Source: Datura wrightii | Lineage: Eukaryota; Streptophyta; Magnoliopsida; Solanales; Solanaceae | DNA: 64,000 bases | Reading direction: 5' to 3' | NCBI GenBank assembly: GCA_035772735.1 | Contig: JASDFA010000007.1 | Coordinates: 70,718,501 to 70,782,500 of the forward strand | In this document: positions 23,645 through 34,282 of the stretch, one piece after another | Layout: the number at the start of each line of letters is the position of its first letter | How positions within the stretch are numbered: position 1 is the stretch's first letter | Translations under genes and position numbers: made by a program | Notes under the pieces: generated by a model | What the model saw: the letters and a program-made list of their open reading frames with translations, nothing else | Told to the model about the DNA's origin: nothing | Databases searched by the model: none

Positions 23645-24299
23645 GGAGTCACTTGGTAATTGACAGGTACTTCATATGGTATGAAGTGGACAAGGCTAAT
23701 AAAGCAAGAACCAACGAAGGACCTTCGAGGTGTTAGACTTATCTATTGCTGTACCCTACATGGGATTGCTTGTTTCACATTTTTCCTTCCCTTGAAAATG
23801 TATCTCCATGTGCTATTTTGGTTGTAAATACTTATGCCTCTTATATTTGTTATTAATGAAAGCATATTTTGGGGATAATGGATTGATTTAAAAATGGCAT
23901 ATACATCCTTCAATTTGCTAGGCCTGCCCTGGGCATAAAAGAGTCACCCAACATTTAGGAAATGTCAACTTTTACATGATTTTACATGCTATTGTTTGCT
24001 ATAATTGCCTTATATGCTTATATATGTTGCTTAGATCAGAGGTGAATTGAACCACTCCTATTTTTCTAGAGTGCTTAGGCAAAAAAAAATAAACTCACTA
24101 CACAAAAAGTTCGACCAAAATACTCTAAGCCTTCTAAGTTTCTCCTAAAAACTATTCACTAAAAAAGATCTCTAAAATACTATCCCTATCTTCAAGAAGC
24201 TTTATTCCCCTATTATGTGGAAAAGTTGGAAAATTCATTGGCAACGAGGGTTAGAAAAGTAACCAACGAGGTATCGAGAGGATCAAGATTCAACAAAAG
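23645..24299 (+). other. element F, between insertions A and D
   Basis: This is host-element sequence between the GGAGT and AAAAG target-site copies. It continues from 18157, and no ORF of note is open. It is untranslated or decayed F sequence. Confidence 0.55.
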
Positions 24300-26870
24300 T
24301 GTCACGCCCCGCCTTGGGGGGTATGACTGGCACCTGGTGCCCTAGTAAAACCTGGACTGCTAACTGGTGAGCCTAAGTACAGCTGGCGCCTAGGTAGCTC
24401 TAACTCAGATTTCTGGAAACAAAGGGCTATATAACGGCTGTAAACACAGCCTCCGGCCAACTGGCCTATAGCCACCTGTACCTGTAATAACAGCTGACCA
24501 GAACGTACTCATAATCAGGAACCTATACGGGCCGACAAGGCCAACATGCTGTCTAGTCATCTGAAACTTAAACAAGGGAATACTGAAAAGCTACGTGACC
24601 GACAAGGTCACCACTACTGTCAAGCTATTGCCCCACACGGCCAACATAAAAGAAACAGAAGTACTAAACAGCTATACAACTGCACGGCCTCACACGACCG
24701 GCTCAACTGACCACGGGAAGATAATATACAAACTGCAAGCCTCTAAGAGTAACAATAGAAATGATCAGGACAGGGCCCCGACCTACCCGTACTGTACAAA
24801 AAAGAAAAGAGCTACACCTCTGGAAATCAGACTCCGGATGACACGAGCTGAATACTCAGTAGCTGGCTGGAATCACGAGGGATCGCCTCCTCGTCTATAA
24901 GTACCTGCAGGCAAGTAATGCAGCGCCCCCAAGGGGCGTCAGTACCGCTGGTACTGAGTATGCAAAACAACAATTGAAAAATATCTGAAAACAACAATAC
25001 AACTGATGGAACTGAAATGGAAAGGAATAGACTAAACTGGCTGAAAATGTAAAGTTAAGTCTGTTCTCAACTATGCTGGAAGGAGTAGGAGTCATACCTG
25101 GAAATGTGTCGCTCTATTGTTGATCTACTCGTATCTAGTGTAACATGGCGTAACATAACATAACATAACATAGCACACAAAAACCTTACCCGGCCCCCAT
25201 AAGCTGGGAGGTACAATCAACACTCAATCTATACCCCTATCCCATTCGTCCCATCTCCTATAATAACTATAAGCATCCTGCCGATTCCCTGGGTATGCAC
25301 TTGGGCTCCCTGAGCCCCTGACTATAACTGTACCTGAGTCCGGAGGACTCCTGAATCAACACCCCAAGCGTACCCACTCGACGGGGGTGTATAAAGGCCG
25401 ACCAAGGCACAATATTGGAAAACCGGCATCCCATCTTCGTCCCCTGTAGGACGGCATGCCACTCCGTAGAGTGACGTATCCTCTCCCCCTAGCGGATGAG
25501 TCGATACAGCTATAAACCCTGGGGCGGTCATGAATGCTAGGTAATCCAACCCCAAGACAAAACAGTGGTCTCAACTAGTAATACTGACTACGTATATCAT
25601 ATGCTGAAGCTAGTAATGATAATGTATTTGTACATACTATATGCTGAACTGGTGATAGTGATATATATGTATTTAATACATGCTGAGACTGATAATTGTA
25701 TATGCATACAATCTCCTGACATACTGTGCTGAGTCTAATGTTGAACAAGATATAGTTTTTCCGTTGGGAATCATGCTGTATAATTGAGTTTCATAATAAC
25801 ATGATTTACTATTTCCAACAGGCTTCCTAAACTTCATTTTAATCTACCATTCTACTTTTGAGATATCTTACAGATACTTATATTGCTTTACTGAGTTCCA
25901 ACTGAATACGATAGGATCCTAACTTACTGTACTAAATAACATACTGGGCATGTCGTACAGGTCCTAACAATTTGTATTAGAATTTATACCATGCTAGCAA
26001 GTTTCACGCTATATACAATATGATGCTTCCAATATCGTGCTAATATTCATACTAAACATAACACACGACTTCTGAAACATTCTACTGGCCTTTGAACTAT
26101 CTTACTATTGCGAGACTACTAACATGCCGAGGAAACTAGCTTTAAATACCTTCGCTTTTGATTCCCCGACTAACTGGCGTAGCTTGATCAGTATTTTCAC
26201 TATTTCTCCCAACTGCATTCATATATACGTCAATAGTACTAAATACATCACAATTATGAAAGACGACGTCTCTTTCGATATAATTATAGCCTAAACATAG
26301 GCCTATCGAAAGATGGTCGAAAACTTTCTATTTTTCAGAAGTCCAGAAGGGAGAAGTATTCACTTTACGGTTAGGAGCACATAGACACTAATTTGGAGCA
26401 ATTCTACTTACCTTAGTCCGGTAGCTCGACGATTCGTCGGTCGTATTTCGCGAAACAAAAGCCGTAGGAATGCTCCCTGCTGCTAAATACCTCGGTATCT
26501 GGAGTTAATTTGAGTTTGGACTACGTTTGGCAGCGTAATCGAACGATAATATATTACCCCTCTTCGTCTCTCTCTGTTTCTATGTTTTCCTGGAAATTAA
26601 ATGAAGTATACAACATCACAAACCGAGGTGGGGGCTTTATATACTTGGGCCTTGACAGCCCCAACGTGTCACGGAGCCAATGCGGAGGCTCCACCTCCGT
26701 GACACGTTGCCATCGCAGAGGGGCTCTGCCCCGGCTCCTTCCGTGATGGTTCAACAGGTTTCTCGTCCGGTCTTTTCCCAGGCCTTTATCTAGCACGTAT
26801 GGCTTTCAAATATGCTTAACCAACGTGCGAATAGGCCATCTAGGTGTCGGGAATCTTATGGGGTATAACA
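24300..26870 (-). repeat. 3' LTR of element D
   Basis: It starts TGTCACGCCCCGCCTTGGGG and ends GGGGTATAACA. A run of TAACA units lies near 25150-25175. Antisense frames such as 24595-24900 recur in the D and C LTRs because the LTRs are homologous; they look non-coding. Confidence 0.95.
26635..26708 (-). promoter_or_regulatory. promoter of D 3' LTR: perfect 14-bp inverted repeat plus TATA
   Basis: AACGTGTCACGGAG (26663-26676) and CTCCGTGACACGTT (26695-26708) are exact reverse complements with an 18-bp spacer. The minus-strand TATA GTATATAAAG is at 26635-26644, about 20 bp downstream. ACGTGTC within the arm is the core of ABA-response (bZIP) sites. That is a known motif, but its use here is an inference. 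Confidence 0.8.
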
Positions 26871-26883
26871 TTCTCCCCCCCTT
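26871..26883 (-). other. polypurine tract of element D
   Basis: The minus strand reads AAGGGGGGGAGAA directly before TGTTATACCCC. It is identical in element C. Confidence 0.9.
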
Positions 26884-27130
26884 AAGAACATTCGACCTCG
26901 AATGTAAACTCCCATCTAGAGGACTTCTCAACTCACTACTTAGGAAAATTTCGGCAGAGTTTCCCCTGTAGTATGGACTATAGCAAAAACCTGAAACACA
27001 GAAAAGTCCAATACAGGTACTCCACACAATACTATAAAGTTCACTCGATAGCTAAACATCAATCTTTCTCATTTACACATATACAACCATAAAGTACTAC
27101 ATAAGTAATAATACGAACGTACCTGTCGCC

Positions 27131-28457
27131 TCAATAGGCCTGGAATAAGTGAGGATATCTAATCTTCATATCTTCCTCAGCCTCCCACGTCATCTCCTCT
27201 CAGTTCCTGTTACGCCACAATACCTTGACAGACGCAATATCCTTAGTTCTCAATCTACGAATCTGTCTGTCTAGGATAGCTACTGGAACCTCTTCATAGG
27301 CCAGCTCTTCTGTAACCTGCATAACCTGGACTGGGACTACTCTAGATGGGTCTCTTATGCTTTTCCCCAGCATATATACATGAAAGATCGGATGAACGGA
27401 TTCCAGCTCTGGAGGCAAGTTCAACCCATATTCTACTCGGCCTATCCTTCGTCGAATCTGATAAGGTCCAACAAATCTCGGACTGAGCTCACCTTTCTTG
27501 CCGAATCTCATCACCCCTTTCATCGGAGATACCTTCAGAAATACCCAGTCATTCACATTAAATTCCAGGTCTCTGCGCCGCACATTAGCATATGATTTCT
27601 GGCGGCTCTGTGCAGTAAGTAGGCGTTCTCTTATAAGCTTTACCTTCTCCTCTGACTGCTGAACAATGTTTGGTCCGAACAATGCTGGCTCTCCTATTTC
27701 AAACTAGCCAACCGGCGATCTGCATTTTCTCCCGTATAAAGCCTCAAAAGGCGCTATCCGAATAGCCGAATGATAGCTATTATTATAAGAAAATTCAATT
27801 AACGGCAAATGCTCATCCCAGCTACCACCGAAATCTAGCACACACGCTCGCAACATATCTTCGAGCGTCTGAATGGTGCGTTCAGCCTGTCCATCTGTCT
27901 GAGGGTGGAATGCAGTGCTCAATTTAATCTGCGTACCCAGACCTCTCTGAAACGACTGCCAGAATCTAGCCGTAAACTATGCTCCTCTGTCTGAAATAAT
28001 GGATACTGGCACTCCGTGCAATCTAACTATCTCTCGGATATACAACTCAGCATAATCTTAGGCCGAGAAGGTAGTTCTCACTAGCAGGAAATGAGCTGAT
28101 TTGGTCAATCTGTCAACTATCACCTAGATAGAGTCATGTCTTTGTCTGGTACGAGGTAATCCTGCCACAAATCCATATTTACTGCCTCCCATTTCCAAAG
28201 AGGCACAACTATGTCCAGAGTTAACGCGCCTAGTTTCTGGTGTTCCGCCTTCACCTATTGGCAATTAGGACACTGGGCTACAAATTCAGCAATTTCTCTT
28301 TTCATACCTGGCCACCAGTAGTTTTCCTTGATATCATGGTACATTTTCGTCGCTTCGGGGTGTAGAGAATAACGGGCGTAATGTACCTCGTTCATAATCT
28401 GCTGGCGGAGCCCTAAAACATCTAGAACACATAGACGGCCTTTACAACGCAGCATTC
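27131..28457 (-). pseudogene. element D integrase and chromodomain-like tail (broken)
   Basis: This continues D pol on the far side of element B, from MLRCKGRLC. The zinc-binding part (LHPEATKMYHD, CPNCQ) is intact, and a stop follows CPNCQ at 28255. Further stops fall in the core at the Trp before VIVDRLTK, before the second Asp region, and at 27963-28060. TAERTIQT-type and APFEALYGRKC motifs follow (27704-27922). A stop in VG*FE at 27703 is shared with element C. The tail 27682-27200 has KVSPMKGVMRFGKKG, HPIFHVYMLGK and VLWRNRN, and is again cut by a stop before the final EEMTWEAE. The conserved end is at 27131. Confidence 0.9.
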
Positions 28458-29835
28458 TGATCACGGGCAAAAACAGCATGCCCGAGATACGCTTTATGAC
28501 TTAAATTAGTCTTGTTTATCTAATCAATTGTATACATTTTCATGTAATTTTATATGAATGTGAGGATAAGTGCTAACCAACATGATTGGCCTTTGTTTTG
28601 TAGGTTTTGATGACTTTTGAGCAACTAATCCATGAGTTGGTGAAGTAGAGGCTTGGAAACGGAATTAACCCGCGAATGTCGGCAAAGAGGAGGCACAAAA
28701 CAGCCCACCTGCACGTTGGCAACGTGCCACGGAAGGCTGGCTGCGCGACAATGAGGTGTCAACGTGCTGCCCAAGCAGCGTGACACGCTGCCAACGCGGC
28801 AGGGTGCTGCCGAGGCCAATTTCGGGTGATTTCCAGAGAGCTTTCGCGTCAGTGGCGTGTCACGGAGGCAGTGCTCCGCGATGCACTCTGTGACACGTTG
28901 CTTGTTATTCCGGGAAAAAGTCCCACTACTATAAATAGCACACTTAGGTTTTATTGGAGATATTCTGACTTGGTGGAGCAAGAACGTGGGTTACAGGCAG
29001 TTGAGGGGACGAAATTATCAGGGTTTTTCTCTCTTATCTTCTCCTTGTATTCAATTGCTTGTATGTTTAACACTCATTTAACGATGTTTAATCCACAAAT
29101 GAGTGGCTAATTCCTCTTCTTGCTGAGGTTATGAACACTTGTAATGAAATGTGATCATTGATTCTTTGGTTTTTCATCTTTTCTTCCATGGTTGTTCTAT
29201 TGATTCTTGTTCTTACTGCATTAATGTGTGGCCTACGTTAATGTACATCTAAAAAGTCCGATTTCACTCGAGAGAGCAAGAAATTGGAAAGTTGTGAATT
29301 AATAGGATATGATCCTTTCTTGGTTTGGAAAAATTGGGAATTGATTTACTTTCAGGATAGAAATATACCTGTAAGTCATATTAGTCAATTTAGGAATCGG
29401 TGTTGTATGTCTAGAACATGAATTGCATTTAATCACAGAAATGTAGGTGGATGGTTCATGATTCTTAAGTTGGGTTAAATACGAGAGTTTTAATCCATTG
29501 GCGGTAGTTCTTGACTAGCAACCGGAGGAAAAGACTAACTAAATGATATTGGTAATTAATTTCACTACATGTTCGTTAACCTCAGCATGCTCACCTTCAT
29601 AGTCAGACTCACATTAGATAATTGTTTAGACATAGCATAATTAGAAATCAAAATATTAAACTCTTGGTTACACTGTTGTATGCATTTTTAGAATTGAAAT
29701 ATAGTACACTTGAGCAGATTGCACTTCATCCCAGTCCCTGTGGGTTCGATACTTAGCTTACTTAAGCCACTTTACTACTTGTTCGACCACGTGCACTTGC
29801 GTGTAGTTATATACCCATATAACGCGAACCGAACA
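28458..29835 (+). repeat. 5' LTR of element B
   Basis: TG/CA ends; nearly identical to 32902-34282. Landmarks are the GC-rich block 28680-28900, TATA at 28929, and the final CACGTGCACTTGCGTG. Confidence 0.96.
28856..28938 (+). promoter_or_regulatory. promoter of B 5' LTR: GTGACACG inverted repeat plus TATA
   Basis: CGTGTCACGGAG (28856-28867) pairs with CTCTGTGACACG (28886-28897), one mismatch, with an 18-bp spacer. TATA CTATAAATAG (28929-28938) follows about 30 bp on. Confidence 0.8.
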
Positions 29836-29841
29836 AGTTTT

Positions 29842-29859
29842 TGGCACCGTTGCCGGGGA
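29842..29859 (+). other. primer-binding site of element B (tRNA-Asp type)
   Basis: TGGCACCGTTGCCGGGGA lies six bases after the 5' LTR. It is complementary to the tRNA-Asp 3' end with one mismatch. Confidence 0.9.
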
Positions 29860-30005
29860 CTGGCAATTGGTGAAAGTTTCTTAAGTGTAAATTTACTATA
29901 TTTTTTTCTCTAAGTGCTGACAACTTGGTCTTAGTGTTTGTTTTAATTTTTTTTTATTTTTTTATTTTATTTTATTTTTCTTCTTTTTCGGATACCCTTA
30001 TTGAC

Positions 30006-30951
30006 ATGACATCATGGTATACAAATGGTTTAAATGGTGGATACTCATATTTTGGTGAATCTTGTCTGAATTGCGGAGGACACCACTCGTGGAAACACTA
30101 TAACACGTGCAATATATGTGGTGGTCAAGATGGCCATTGGGATGGCTGTCCGAATGCATATTCCCCTCCCCGAAGCCCCTACTATGATCCTTCTGTTGTT
30201 TTTTCTGAATATAGGCATGCTGAAAATGAGGACTTGGGACGCCAAGCTCGAATAGAAGACATGCTGAAACAACTCTTGGAGCAATCAGAAGCAATGAAGG
30301 AGGCGATGGCAGTATTGAGAATTCAGCAAGAAGAGAACGCAGAGGCTCTAGAAAGGATGAGCGTCAAATTCACGGAGATGGTTGCCGAGGCTGAAGCTTG
30401 TGATAAATTGCAGGTAACAATTTTAGCCGATATTCAAGAGGAACTACAAGAGGAAGACAAGGGTGAATTTTTGGATGAAGCCCAACAATTAGAATCTCTT
30501 GAGTGTCCCCGATGGGCTCACACTCATGGAAAATGCATTCATGGAAGAAGAGATAGAGTATCCCCCATTTGACATTAATGGAGAGATAGATGTCGATGCT
30601 GAGAAGGTGTTTACAAGTAAGGAGGTCAAGCATAATGCAGTTTCAGAGTTGAGGTTTATTGGACCACACTCAATGCATTTTTCGACATTAAGTTTGGTTG
30701 ACAACATAGAAATAGAGTCTTCCAAGTTTATAGAGAAATGTCTAGAGGAGGACCAAGCCCCATATATTTTGAAATTTGCTGACTCGGAGAAACAAAATGA
30801 CTTCGCTTACTTAAGGGCCAATAAGTTCAAAAGGCAACATCTACTGCTTGGTCCTTACAATTTTTCACCACCACCCCTGGAGCATAAGAGGAAATTAGAG
30901 AAGAAATTAGGGGTGAGATTCATATCCTCAAGCTGGAAGAAAAAGTGGTGA
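30006..30951 (+). pseudogene. element B Cys/His-motif protein, one frameshift (unknown function)
   Basis: The likely start is the ATG at 30006 (MTSWYTNGLNGGYSYFGESC). A longer in-frame extension to 29925 is a run of Phe, Leu and Tyr and is probably untranslated. Residues 20-55 hold two Cys/His clusters, CLNCGGHHSWKHYNTC and CNICGGQDGHWDGC. They resemble zinc knuckles but with different spacing (C-x2-C-x5-H-x3-C in the second). A Glu-rich, probably coiled-coil stretch follows (about 80-165). Near 30490-30500 the reading frame changes; the second part (30499-30951) continues as VPDGLTLMENAFMEEEIEYPP and ends in a Lys/Trp-rich tail. The joined length is about 315 residues. I do not recognise the family. 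An RNA-binding, Gag-like role is an inference. Confidence 0.7.
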
Positions 30952-30958
30952 AACTTGG

Positions 30959-31008
30959 TACGTCGTGCCGCGACGTAAAATTAGGCGCTGCTTGGGAGGC
31001 AACCCAAG
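30959..31008 (+). promoter_or_regulatory. two adjacent RNA hairpins just after the B ORF
   Basis: Hairpin 1 is TACGTCGTGCCGCGACGTA (30959-30977, 7-bp stem, 5-base loop), starting 7 bases after the TGA stop. Hairpin 2 is CTTGGGAGGCAACCCAAG (30991-31008, 6-bp stem, 6-base loop). From memory, the GGGAGGCAACCCA word is common in plant Athila-type elements after a main ORF. The function is unknown. Confidence 0.7.
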
Positions 31009-32887
31009 GGTACATGGGTACCATTTTAATTTCTTGCATTTCAGTTGATTTTATTTATTTTTCATCTTGTGTTGTTTTGGTGGAAAGTTAAGCACAGATG
31101 GAGGGGAAGTCTGAGTACCCGTGGAGGAGGAAGCTAACAAGCATGGAAGAGAAAAAGTGTGGGGTCGAACACCCACTTGTGCAAAGTTGAAGAAAGGCAT
31201 GCTATTAGCTAGGCCTAAAGGCCTCAGGGAGTATTTCGCACCCTCTTTAAATGTTAATTTGATGCTATGAGGACATAGCATGATTTAAGTGTGGGGTGAG
31301 GTAAATTTCAAGGGAAATTTCAATTTTTTGTGCTTAACGAATTTTGGTGAATGTAATGATTGTGAGAAAATTGAAAATGTTTTGTGAGTTAAGCATGACT
31401 TCATCACCCGTTGGTTTTTCTTTTCGGTTCTTTTTCGACAAGGGGGTCTTTGAACCGAAGAATAAATTTTTTTTTCCTTTGTCTGTATATAATGTTTTAG
31501 TCATAGTTAGGGACTGTTTCCAACGATGGATGGATGACGACCGTCTTGAGGAAAAATTAGTCGATAGATTTTGGGTTGTTGAAACCATTACTAATTGGTG
31601 CTTGATGTTCTTGCTATGTGCTATACGTGATTGTAAGAGGCAAGTATGTTCAGTGTTGAAGCATGCAAATGTATAACTTTGTGTGAGACACTTAGGTTCT
31701 TGAATTTGACTCAATATGATTGAAGCTTAATTTTGAATTCTTGTGATTAGCTGAGTAAGAGTCTGCTGAGTTTGTCTTGATTTTAGCATGTGCCATGAGT
31801 GTAAGGTTTTTGAGTATTCTGTGCTATTGTGGATTGTCTAGAACTTGCCTGGTGTGTTTATAAAACGAAAGGAAGGATGTGAATTGTACGAGATGATTTA
31901 GGCATTTCTTTGAATGAACCAAATTTTTATCCCTCATTTTACCTACCTTGAAAAATTAATCCTAGTTAACCCCATTGAGCCTTGAGCCTATTCTTTGACA
32001 GCTGCAACATAAGCTTAATCCTTTTTCTTTCATTAGCCTTGAATTTGAACCAAAACTCATAAGCGCTTAAAGGAAAAATCCGAAAGAGTAAAGGAGTGAG
32101 AAGAATGAAAAAGAAGGAAAAGTAGCAATTGTAAAAGTTGAGAAAGGGCAAGGGTGCACTTGTTTGAATACGGGTGAGTATTAGTAGGGAGTAAGAAAAT
32201 AAATAAATGAAAAGTTACTTATAGAACTCCTTACTAATAAGCTAAAAGTGCCCAAAGAAAGGGGGAACAAAAGAGGAAAAAGAAAGCTGAAAGGAGAAAA
32301 AGGTGAAGTAAGGGAAGGGAAGTCCGTAATGAAGGCATGATGTATTAAAAGCGCTTAGGAAAGATAGTCACTATTATCGACCATAATAGTACCTACCCGC
32401 ACCTGAGTTACATTACAACCTAAAAAATCCTACTTGATCTTACACTCATACATCCTTAAATTAGTGGAATAAAACACTAAGGGCAAGCTTATGGGTGATT
32501 ACATAATGCATGTGAATTCTTTGTGAGAGTGAGCGTAATTCTATTCATATACCCACACATGTTGTGATATAAAAATTATTTTTGCGTGTGAAATTGGGTA
32601 ACTCTCTTTCCGTGAGGGCACATGTTGAATGAAGGATATAATTCATGTGAGATTTCTTAATCAGTTGATTTGCATGAGTTTGCTAAGATTGAGAGTCGAT
32701 TTTGGAGGTTAAGAAGTCTTAACATAGTTGTACTTCAATTTGATGATTAAATCGTGCATGCTCTATTTGTAGCTTGTTACCTTACGTAATCATTATAGCC
32801 GTAACTTGAATTATCTTGCTAAATTAGTTATGTGGGAGTCTCCATATGCATGATATGTAAAAGGTTGTTCGAGGACGAACAAGGCTT
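31009..32887 (+). other. non-coding 3' interior of element B
   Basis: About 1.9 kb holds only short, non-conserved frames, including one of 110 codons (31344-31676) without recognisable features. A polypurine tract ends it. It is homologous in part to the A interior. Confidence 0.6.
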
Positions 32888-32888
32888 T

Positions 32889-32901
32889 AAGTGTGGGGTT
32901 G
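32889..32901 (+). other. polypurine tract of element B
   Basis: AAGTGTGGGGTTG sits directly before the 3' LTR start TGATCACGGG. Confidence 0.7.
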
Positions 32902-34282
32902 TGATCACGGGCAAAAACAGCATGCCCGAGATACGCTTTATGACTTAAATTAGTCTTGTTTATCTAAGTAATTGTATACATTTTCATGTAATTTTATATG
33001 AATGTGAGGATAAGTGCTAACCAACATGATTAGCCTTTGTTTTGTAGGTTTTGATGACTTTTAAACAACTAATCCATGAGTTGGTGAAGTAGAGGCTTGG
33101 AAACGGAATTAACCCGCGAACGTCGGCAAAGAGGAGGCACAAAACAGCCCACCTGCACGTTGGCAACGTGCCACGGTAGGCTGGCTGCGCGACAATGAGG
33201 TGTGAACGCGCTACCCAAGCAGTGTGACACGCTGCCAATGCGGCAGGGTGCTGCCGAGGCCAATTTTGGGTGATTTCCAAAGAGCTTTCGCGTCAGTGGC
33301 GTGTCACGGAGGCAGTGCTCCGCGATGCACTCCGTGACACGTTGCTTGTTATTCCGGGAAAAAGTCCCACTACTATAAATAGCACACTTAGGTTTTATTG
33401 GAGATATTCTGACTTGGTGTAGCAAAAACGTGGGTTACAGGCAGTTGAGGGGACGAAATTATCAGGGTTTTTCTCTCTTTCCTTCTCCTTGTATTCAATT
33501 GCTTGTATGTTTAACACTCATTTAACGATGTTTAATCCACAAATGAGTGGCTAATTCCTCTTCTTGCTGAGGTTATGAACACTTGTAATGAAATGTGATC
33601 ATTGATTCTTTGGTTTTTCATCTTTTCTTCCATGGTTGTTCTATTGATTCTTGTTCTTACTGCATTAATTTGTGGCCTACGTTAATGTACATCTAAAAAG
33701 TCCGATTTCACTCGAGAGAGCAAGAAATTGGAAAGTTGTGAATTAATAGGATATGATCCTTTCTTGGTTTGGAAAAATTGGGAATTGATTTACTTTCAGG
33801 ATAGAAATATACCTGTAAGTCGTATTAGTCAATTTAGGAATCGGTGTTGTATGGCTAGAACATGAATTACATTTAATCACAGAAATGTAGGTGGATGGTT
33901 CTTGATTCTTAAGTTGGGTCAAATACGAGAGTTTTAATCCATTGGCAGTAGTTCTTGACTAGCAACCGGAGGAAAAGACTAACTAAATGATATTGGTAAT
34001 TAATTTCATTACATGTTCGTTAACCTCAGCATGCTCACCTTCATAGTCAGACTCACATTAGATAATTGTTTAGACTTAGCATAATTATTAGAAATGAAAA
34101 TATTAAACTCTTGGTTACACTGTTGTCTGCATTTTTAGAATTGAAATATAGTACACTTGAGCAGATTGCACTTCATCCCAGTCCCTGTGGGATCGATACT
34201 TGGCTTACTTAAGCCACTTTACTACTTGTTCGACCATGTGCACTTGCGTGTAGTTATATACCCATATAACACGAACCGAACA
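32902..34282 (+). repeat. 3' LTR of element B
   Basis: Near-identical copy of the 5' LTR. It ends CA at 34282, followed by target-site copy CATTC. Confidence 0.96.
33300..33382 (+). promoter_or_regulatory. promoter of B 3' LTR: perfect 12-bp inverted repeat plus TATA
   Basis: CGTGTCACGGAG (33300-33311) and CTCCGTGACACG (33330-33341) are exact reverse complements. TATA CTATAAATAG is at 33373-33382. Confidence 0.8.

Larger units (their letters stand above)
28458..34282 (+). mobile_element. element B: Athila-type non-autonomous LTR retrotransposon nested in D
   Basis: LTRs are 28458-29835 (1378 bp) and 32902-34282 (1381 bp), starting TGATCACGGG and ending GAACCGAACA. The duplication CATTC is perfect (28453-28457 and 34283-34287). 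The primer site is Asp-type. The 3.07-kb interior encodes one Cys/His protein, broken by a frameshift, and no recognisable Gag or enzymes. Its LTR and 3' interior are related to element A, but its coding part is not. The LTR pair is closely similar, so B is among the younger insertions, and it must be younger than D. Confidence 0.95.

Noticed and set aside
24595..24900. Plus-strand frame that recurs at 38259-38564, 50107-50355 and 57889-58206
   Set aside because: The apparent conservation across four places comes from LTR homology of C and D. It is antisense to the LTR and breaks at different points in the copies.
25141..25175. TAACA repeats as a possible CRISPR-like or satellite array
   Set aside because: It is a short pentamer run inside the D LTR, also seen at 38805-38840 and in C. 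There are no spacers, and the genome is a plant.
31344..31676. 110-codon frame in the 3' interior of element B
   Set aside because: It has no domain and no counterpart in the related interior of A. The region seems non-coding; an env-like gene was considered, but no membrane or signal pattern supports it.
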